This document shows positions 1 through 4,286 of a DNA stretch of 7,950 nucleotides, piece by piece. The DNA is from Deltaproteobacteria bacterium (GTDB taxonomy: Bacteria; Desulfobacterota; Desulfarculia; Adiutricales; Adiutricaceae), in contig JAITJB010000061.1 in the NCBI GenBank assembly GCA_031279155.1, positions 1 through 7,950 on the forward strand. Direction: 5' to 3'. Position 1 is the stretch's first letter, and every line of letters starts with the position of its first letter. Under the pieces are notes generated by a model. The model was not told the DNA's origin. It worked only from the letters and a program-made list of their open reading frames with translations, and did not search any database. Made by a program: the position numbers and the translations under genes.

Positions 1-1
1 C

Positions 2-1276
2 ATGAGTGCAGATAAGAAAAATCCGCCTATTATCAAAAAGATCATCAAAAAGGGTCACGGCGGCCACCACGGCGGCAGCTGGAAAGTGGCCTATGCCGAT
101 TTCGTGACGGCTATGATGGCGTTTTTCCTAGTTATGTGGTTATTGGCCATTTCTTCAGAACAGGGTAAAGCCGCCTTAGCCGAGTACTTCGATAAACTTT
201 CCATGAGCGACGCTGTCTTCAATGGCGGGCTGCCTACGGCCACCGAAGGGGCCCCGACGGTCGGCATTTTAACTGGCGGCTGTTTTGATCTAAACCAAAA
301 GGGTAAAGAGCTCGAGCAAAGAGCCGCCGAGTTAGCCGAGCTGGAAAAGGCTCTGGCCGACCGCCGCGACGAGCGCCCCAACTTAGGCGCAACTAGACCG
401 ACCGATCGCCCGCAAAATCCCGACTTAACCGATCTGCCCGAAGGTCAAGAGGGCGGCGAGGGCTCAAATGAGACCGGGGTCGCCCCTGGCGACGGCGCCT
501 CTGTTGTTAACCCCGGCATGGGCCAGGCCGGCTCGCCTGAGATAGCTAGAGCGGCTAAAAGGCAGTTTATTAGCGATCTATCGGGGGCCATCGGATCGAG
601 CTTGAGCGGCTCTAGCTTAGGGGCAGCCGATGTTCGCGGGCAATTTATGGTCGAAGACGTGCCCGGCGGCATCCGCATCCAATTGATGGATAAAGAGGGT
701 CAGCCCATGTTTCTCTCCGGCCAACCTAGGCTCACCCCCTTGGCCATGGTCATCTTGGGTACGGTAGCCGAACGCCTCAAAACCATCCCCAATAAGGTAG
801 CCGTAGAGGGCCATACCGACGCCGTCCGCACCACTAGCCAAGAGCTGACCAATTGGGAGCTCTCCACGGCCAGAGCTTCGGCGTCCCGTAGGTATCTCGC
901 CCGAAACGGCTTAGATGACGAAAGGCTTACCATGGTCGCCGGCTTTGCCGCCACTCAGCCGCTACCCGGCACCAATCCCACTGACCCGGTCAACCGCCGC
1001 ATCGCCATAATGATCTGGGATCAGCCGGTCATAGCCGAGCCGCCGCCAGCATCTAACGGCCAGAGCTCAGCTAGTGGTACGCCGCCTGAAGCCGGCGCCC
1101 AGGCCCCGCCGGCTGGCAGCCAGACTACGACTCCCTCAAACACTCCTCCCCCGGTCAGGCGAAACTTTCCAGATCGTCCTAGCCAGGAGAGCTTAGAGCA
1201 GATGCTCTTAGAGCAGACCCTGCAGCGGGCGGCCACCCCGGATACCTCGGCCATTGGCAATTCGCCCCAACAATGA
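2..1276 (+). CDS. motB: MotB-type flagellar stator protein (OmpA/MotB family)
   Basis: Peptidoglycan-anchored stator subunit that, with MotA, forms the ion channel driving flagellar rotation in the inner membrane. Seen: a basic, His/Gly-rich cytoplasmic N-terminus (residues 1-28); the MotB signature YADFVTAMMAFF, with Asp33 matching the ion-carrying aspartate; one membrane helix (about 34-52); and an amphipathic stretch after it (about 53-66) where the family has its plug. A short charged, probably coiled segment (99-124) and an acidic, Gly-rich linker (about 125-180) follow. The OmpA-like peptidoglycan-binding domain (about 235-340) carries GHTDA (270-274), NWELSTARA (284-292) and NRRI (331-334). 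A Pro/Ser/Gln-rich tail of about 85 residues follows, unusually long: 424 residues against roughly 260-340 for common MotB. The ATG lies at the very edge of the window, so its ribosome binding site and the expected motA are not visible. The start fits the family N-terminus. Family assignment is secure. Sodium versus proton use, and a main flagellar versus gliding or lateral role, cannot be told. Confidence 0.93.
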   Translation: MSADKKNPPIIKKIIKKGHGGHHGGSWKVAYADFVTAMMAFFLVMWLLAISSEQGKAALAEYFDKLSMSDAVFNGGLPTATEGAPTVGILTGGCFDLNQKGKELEQRAAELAELEKALADRRDERPNLGATRPTDRPQNPDLTDLPEGQEGGEGSNETGVAPGDGASVVNPGMGQAGSPEIARAAKRQFISDLSGAIGSSLSGSSLGAADVRGQFMVEDVPGGIRIQLMDKEGQPMFLSGQPRLTPLAMVILGTVAERLKTIPNKVAVEGHTDAVRTTSQELTNWELSTARASASRRYLARNGLDDERLTMVAGFAATQPLPGTNPTDPVNRRIAIMIWDQPVIAEPPPASNGQSSASGTPPEAGAQAPPAGSQTTTPSNTPPPVRRNFPDRPSQESLEQMLLEQTLQRAATPDTSAIGNSPQQ

Positions 1277-1300
1277 GTTAGCCAAAATCTAACTAACCTT

Positions 1301-1346
1301 ATAGCCAATGCGATCGCATCACGCGGTCGCTTTTGGCTATTTTTTT
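1301..1346 (+). terminator. Intrinsic terminator after motB
   Basis: A two-part GC-rich hairpin starts 24 bases after the motB stop. ATAGCCAA (1301-1308) pairs with TTGGCTAT (1333-1340). GCGATCGC (1310-1317) pairs with GCGGTCGC (1323-1330), with one T-G wobble. The loop is ATCAC (1318-1322), and small bulges lie at 1309 and 1331-1332. A run of seven T (1340-1346) follows directly. The left flank has no matching A-run, so it should work only for rightward transcription. It separates motB from the downstream block. Confidence 0.9.
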
Positions 1347-1504
1347 ATTATCAATAGCTAAAGATAACTATAGGCTAGGTTAGTAATTTGTTATTTAGGC
1401 AAAAGTTCACTAGGGCTATCTTATTTTGAACTCTCCCACCAAGGTCCAGTGCCCAAATAGCCCACAATTGGCTTTTAATAAAGGCTTATCGAGTGACTTA
1501 AAAA

Positions 1505-1583
1505 CCCCAACTCCCGAAATCCCTTATTAGCTCTGGACATTATAGTAGTGCTGAGGTAAAATCAGCGATAAGAGAGTTAGGGG
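1505..1583. other. Nested imperfect inverted repeat, possible structured RNA or leader element
   Basis: Outer helix: CCCC (1505-1508) pairs with GGGG (1580-1583) and AACTC (1509-1513) with GAGTT (1574-1578), with A1579 bulged. Middle helix: CTTAT (1523-1527) pairs with ATAAG (1568-1572). Inner hairpin: GCTGA (1550-1554) pairs with TCAGC (1562-1566) around a seven-base loop. An alternative inner pairing is GCT (1530-1532) with AGC (1564-1566). No T-run follows, so it is not a terminator. The pairing is read directly from the sequence. Whether it is transcribed or conserved is unknown, and chance pairing remains possible. Confidence 0.35.
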
Positions 1584-1665
1584 AAAGCTCAGCCGATAAA
1601 TGGCCCGAATTTTTCATGACTTTTTGTGTCCTACCGACCGCTTTCAAGGTTTTGATCCACCAAGC

Positions 1666-1681
1666 CGGTCGCTGCCGACCG
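1666..1681. other. Short perfect hairpin in the leader of the DHH gene
   Basis: CGGTCG (1666-1671) and CGACCG (1676-1681) form a perfect six-base-pair stem with loop CTGC, ending 38 bases before the DHH start codon. An earlier copy of CCGACCG at 1634-1640 could pair with the same CGGTCG arm, giving two mutually exclusive structures. There is no T-run behind it. It could be a protein-binding palindrome or an RNA switch; function is not shown. Confidence 0.35.
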
Positions 1682-1719
1682 ATATTTAACGATTAATTTG
1701 TTTACTCGAGGCTGAAAAA

Positions 1720-2646
1720 ATGCGTTTGGTTACAAGATCAGATTTCGACGGCTTGGCCTGTGGGGCGCTTCTTAAGGAAGCCGGACTCATAGATAGCTAT
1801 CAATTTGTCCACCCCAAAGATATCCAAGATGGGTTGGTCCAATTAGGACCTAACGATATTTTAGCCAACGTCCCCTATGCCAACGGCATAGGCATGTGGT
1901 TTGATCATCACACTAGCGAGGGCGAAAGACTAGGCTCCATTTCCTACCGGGGCATGTCCCGCATCGCCCCCTCCTGCGCCAGAGTTATCTACGATTTTCT
2001 AGGCGGGGCCTCGCGCTATTCCTCCCACTGGGACCCGATGATGGCCGCCGTCGATAAAGTTGACAGCGCCAATTTGACCGTCCAAGAGATCGAATACCCC
2101 ATGGGTTGGATTCTGATAGGTTTTCTCATGGATCCGCGCACCGGATTGGGCCGATTCCACCATTTCCGCATCTCCAACTATCAGTTGATGGAATCGATGA
2201 TCGAAATGTGCCGGACCATGAAAGCCGAGCAGATCTTAAACGACCCGGACGTCAAAGAAAGAAGCGATCTCTACTTCGATCAGGCCGATTTTTACAATAA
2301 CATGCTCCGCAACTGCTCACGATTGATCGGTCAGGTCTTAGTCATCGATTTACGGGATCAAAAGATTATCTACCCTGGTAACCGCTTCCTGCCTTATACC
2401 ATGTTCCCGGAGTGTAAGGTCAGTATCCACGTAACTTGGGGGCGGGAGGCCACTAACGTAGCCTTAGCCATGGGTAACAGCATTATTAACCGCGATAGCC
2501 AAGCCAATTTGGGATCCATTGCCCTACACTTTGGCGGCGGCGGCCATGAATCGGTGGCCACCTGCCAGGTGGCCGAAGGCGAGCTGGAATCGACCTTGGA
2601 AGCCATTGTCAACTACATCCATGAAGAAAATGGCTATAGTGGTTAG
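1720..2646 (+). CDS. DHH-family phosphoesterase, exopolyphosphatase-like
   Basis: Soluble 308-residue member of the DHH/DHHA1 phosphoesterase superfamily, which includes NrnA oligoribonucleases, RecJ and family II pyrophosphatases; proteins of this type are usually labelled exopolyphosphatase-like without proof of substrate. Seen: motif I as RSDFDG (6-11; Asp8, Asp10), motif III DHH (62-64), Asp112/Asp115 in DKVDS as the probable motif IV, and a C-terminal DHHA1 domain with HFGGGGHES (270-278). The GGGGH is the substrate-binding glycine motif. At the place where motif II normally has an aspartate, the sequence reads ILANVPY, with Asn50. The start is supported by GAGG (1708-1711), eight bases ahead of the ATG. 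No signal peptide or membrane segment is present, so it should be cytoplasmic. It is first in the downstream block, 148 bases ahead of glgA. Family is near certain. Polyphosphate, oligonucleotide or another phosphoester as substrate is open. Confidence 0.85.
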   Translation: MRLVTRSDFDGLACGALLKEAGLIDSYQFVHPKDIQDGLVQLGPNDILANVPYANGIGMWFDHHTSEGERLGSISYRGMSRIAPSCARVIYDFLGGASRYSSHWDPMMAAVDKVDSANLTVQEIEYPMGWILIGFLMDPRTGLGRFHHFRISNYQLMESMIEMCRTMKAEQILNDPDVKERSDLYFDQADFYNNMLRNCSRLIGQVLVIDLRDQKIIYPGNRFLPYTMFPECKVSIHVTWGREATNVALAMGNSIINRDSQANLGSIALHFGGGGHESVATCQVAEGELESTLEAIVNYIHEENGYSG

Positions 2647-2714
2647 ATTTAAATTTTTTTTTCCTCTCTTGTTTTTTGGCCTTATGACTAGTCTCTACTT
2701 GGCTCCCTGACGAA

Positions 2715-2781
2715 CGACCGAATATCTCAGGCCCAAGCCTGAAAAATTATCGGTCCCTAAGCCTGGATTAAAATCCGGTCG
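2715..2781. promoter_or_regulatory. Inverted-repeat leader directly upstream of glgA
   Basis: Three pairings are visible in the 148-base spacer before glgA. CGACCG (2715-2720) is complementary to CGGTCG (2776-2781). Between them lie a perfect hairpin, TCAGGC-CCAA-GCCTGA (2727-2742), and a small one, GGATT/AATCC (2765-2769 with 2772-2776), which shares one base with the outer arm. Together they could fold into a three-way junction ending 13 bases before the glgA ATG, near its ribosome binding site. No terminator T-run follows. A role in glgA expression is inferred from position only. Confidence 0.35.
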
Positions 2782-2794
2782 GCTGCGAGAGGCT

Positions 2795-4285
2795 ATGCAA
2801 ATTTTCTTCGTCACCCCTGAAGCCGTACCTTGCTCCCGGGCCGGTGGCCTAGGGGACGTGCTTTACCATTTACCTAGGGCCCTCTACAAGATGGGCCACC
2901 AGGTTACGGTTTTAGTGCCTAAACACCGGATGGCCGAAGAATTCCAGCTCATTGAGCTTGATTCCCTCCGCCGCGAGATCGATCTATCCATCAGCCGCCG
3001 CTCGGCTCAATTCTACCGCTTAACCCTCCCGGAAGCCCACGACGTCATATTGGTGGGCTGCGACGATTTTTTCGACCGCCCTGGCATTTACGGTAACGAA
3101 TTTGGCGATTACGACGATAATTCCGAGCGCTTTATCTTTTTTTCCAAGGCCGCCTTCACGGCTATTTCCGATTTGATAGCCCCATCAAGCGATCCGGTTC
3201 TCGTTCACAGTCACGACTGGCCGACCGGCTTGGTACCGATGTACTTTAAGGTTTACGGCTCAAAAACACCAGTTGGAACTGTCTTTACCTACCATAACCT
3301 AGCCAACCAAGGAACTTTTCCTTATTTTGACTTTACCATGACCGGTCTCGATTGGAGCCACTTTACCTTACAGGGCCTAGAGTTTCACGGCCAAGTAAAC
3401 CTAACTAAGGCCGGTCTCTTAGGCGCCAATATTATTAGCACGGTAAGTCACCGCTACGCCCGCGAGACGCTAGGTCCCGAACTTGGCCGGGGCCTGGAAG
3501 GCGTTATCAAGGAGAGGCGACCTAACCTTCGGAGCGTTATCCACGGGGTCGATTATAAACTCTGGGATCCCGCCCACGACCGCTATCTGGTAGCCCCCTT
3601 TGATCCGGAAGATCTCTCGGGCAAAAGCGCCTGCCGCGATTGCTTGACGACCTTGTTTGGCTTAGAAAATGACGATAGACCCATTGTAGCCGTAGTCAGC
3701 CGCTTTCTGGCCCGTAAGGGCTTAGATCTCATCACCCGGGCCATGCCCAAGCTCTTAGAGCTCCCTTTAAAGCTCATCTTTATGGGGACGGGCGAAGACT
3801 ATTTTCTTTCTGTTTTGCGTGAGACGGCCTCAAATAACCCTGGCCAGGTCGGCTTAAAACTAAGTTACGATCCAGCCTTAACCCATCAGATCTTAGGCGG
3901 CGCCGATATCCTTTTAGTCCCCTCCCGTTTTGAGCCCTGCGGTCTTGAGCAGCTCTACGCCCTTAAGTACGGGACCGTCCCGGTAGTTAGGGCTACCGGC
4001 GGCTTAGACGATACCGTCTTAGACGAGCTAGCTATGTCTTCTCGCGGAACGGGCTTTAAGTTTATCGACTACACCCCCGAAGCCTTAATTGAGGCCTTGT
4101 CTACGGCCATCGAACACTTCCGCGATCCCCAGAGCTGGCGAGAGCTCATGCTTCGCTGCATGAGCGAGGACTACTCCTGGGAGAGGGCGGCTTCGGCCTA
4201 CGTGGAAATCTACCAGCAAGCTTACACCTTAGCCACAACCCCGGCCCCAATAAATAACCCGGCCAGCGGTCGAAGAGTCCTTTGA
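2795..4285 (+). CDS. glgA: Glycogen synthase (ADP-glucose type, GT5)
   Basis: Transfers glucose from ADP-glucose to the non-reducing end of a growing alpha-1,4-glucan in the cytoplasm. Seen, in order: the N-terminal substrate loop SRAGGLGDV (14-22), HSHDW (138-142), TYHNLANQGTF (165-175), TVSHRYARE (216-224), GVDYKLWDP (251-259), VSRFLARKGLDL (301-312), and the retaining-GT-B signature SRFEPCGLEQLYAL (377-390) followed by TGGLDDTV (401-408). Arg303, Lys308 and Glu380 line up with the E. coli catalytic residues Arg300, Lys305 and Glu377. Arg15 replaces the usual Lys of the KxGG loop. Length is 496 residues against about 477 in E. coli, with a short Pro/Asn-rich tail. The start is fixed by the family N-terminus; the nearest purine-rich sequence, GAGAGG (2787-2792), ends only two bases before the ATG, an unusually tight spacing. 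It is followed by the kinase gene after one base. Identification is firm; use of UDP-glucose cannot be excluded from sequence. Confidence 0.95.
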   Translation: MQIFFVTPEAVPCSRAGGLGDVLYHLPRALYKMGHQVTVLVPKHRMAEEFQLIELDSLRREIDLSISRRSAQFYRLTLPEAHDVILVGCDDFFDRPGIYGNEFGDYDDNSERFIFFSKAAFTAISDLIAPSSDPVLVHSHDWPTGLVPMYFKVYGSKTPVGTVFTYHNLANQGTFPYFDFTMTGLDWSHFTLQGLEFHGQVNLTKAGLLGANIISTVSHRYARETLGPELGRGLEGVIKERRPNLRSVIHGVDYKLWDPAHDRYLVAPFDPEDLSGKSACRDCLTTLFGLENDDRPIVAVVSRFLARKGLDLITRAMPKLLELPLKLIFMGTGEDYFLSVLRETASNNPGQVGLKLSYDPALTHQILGGADILLVPSRFEPCGLEQLYALKYGTVPVVRATGGLDDTVLDELAMSSRGTGFKFIDYTPEALIEALSTAIEHFRDPQSWRELMLRCMSEDYSWERAASAYVEIYQQAYTLATTPAPINNPASGRRVL

Positions 4286-4286
4286 T

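Larger units (their letters stand above)
1347..1719. other. Non-coding intergenic stretch with inverted repeats, upstream of the DHH gene
   Basis: These 373 bases hold no convincing reading frame. They are AT-richer than the genes and contain several inverted repeats: AGTTCA/TGAACT (1404-1409 with 1427-1432), a long nested structure at 1505-1583, and a CGGTCG/CGACCG hairpin at 1666-1681. The promoter of the downstream block presumably lies here. TATAGT at 1541-1546 resembles a sigma-70 -10 box but has no good -35 at normal spacing, so I do not call a promoter. I see no tRNA-like or recognised riboswitch core. Confidence 0.6.

Noticed and set aside
91..1308. Minus-strand open frames of 74-96 codons opposite motB.
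   Set aside because: They are shadows of a well-supported gene, with low-complexity Ser/Pro/Arg translations and no recognisable domain.
1309..1318. TGCGATCGCA, containing the HIP1-type palindrome GCGATCGC known from cyanobacteria.
   Set aside because: I noticed only this one copy, and it is explained by the terminator stem; the proteins do not look cyanobacterial.
1541..1546. TATAGT resembling a sigma-70 -10 box.
   Set aside because: No acceptable -35 hexamer lies 16-18 bases upstream, and in AT-rich spacer such a match is expected by chance.
1605..1625. Possible sigma-54 promoter: TGGCCC followed five bases later by TTTC, ahead of the DHH gene.
   Set aside because: The -12 element lacks the essential GC, and the match to TGGCAC-N5-TTGC is too weak.
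2106..2300. A 64-codon + strand frame inside the DHH gene.
   Set aside because: It is an out-of-frame overlap fully inside a conserved enzyme, without ribosome site or recognisable features.
2394..2612. Minus-strand open frame opposite the 3' part of the DHH gene, with similar frames opposite glgA and the kinase.
   Set aside because: They mirror conserved coding sequence of the + strand genes, and the translations show no domain.
2619..2662. CCAT/ATGG stem with a later T9 run as a terminator of the DHH gene.
   Set aside because: The stem is only four base pairs, lies inside the coding end, and is about 20 bases from the T-run, so it does not form a usual intrinsic terminator.
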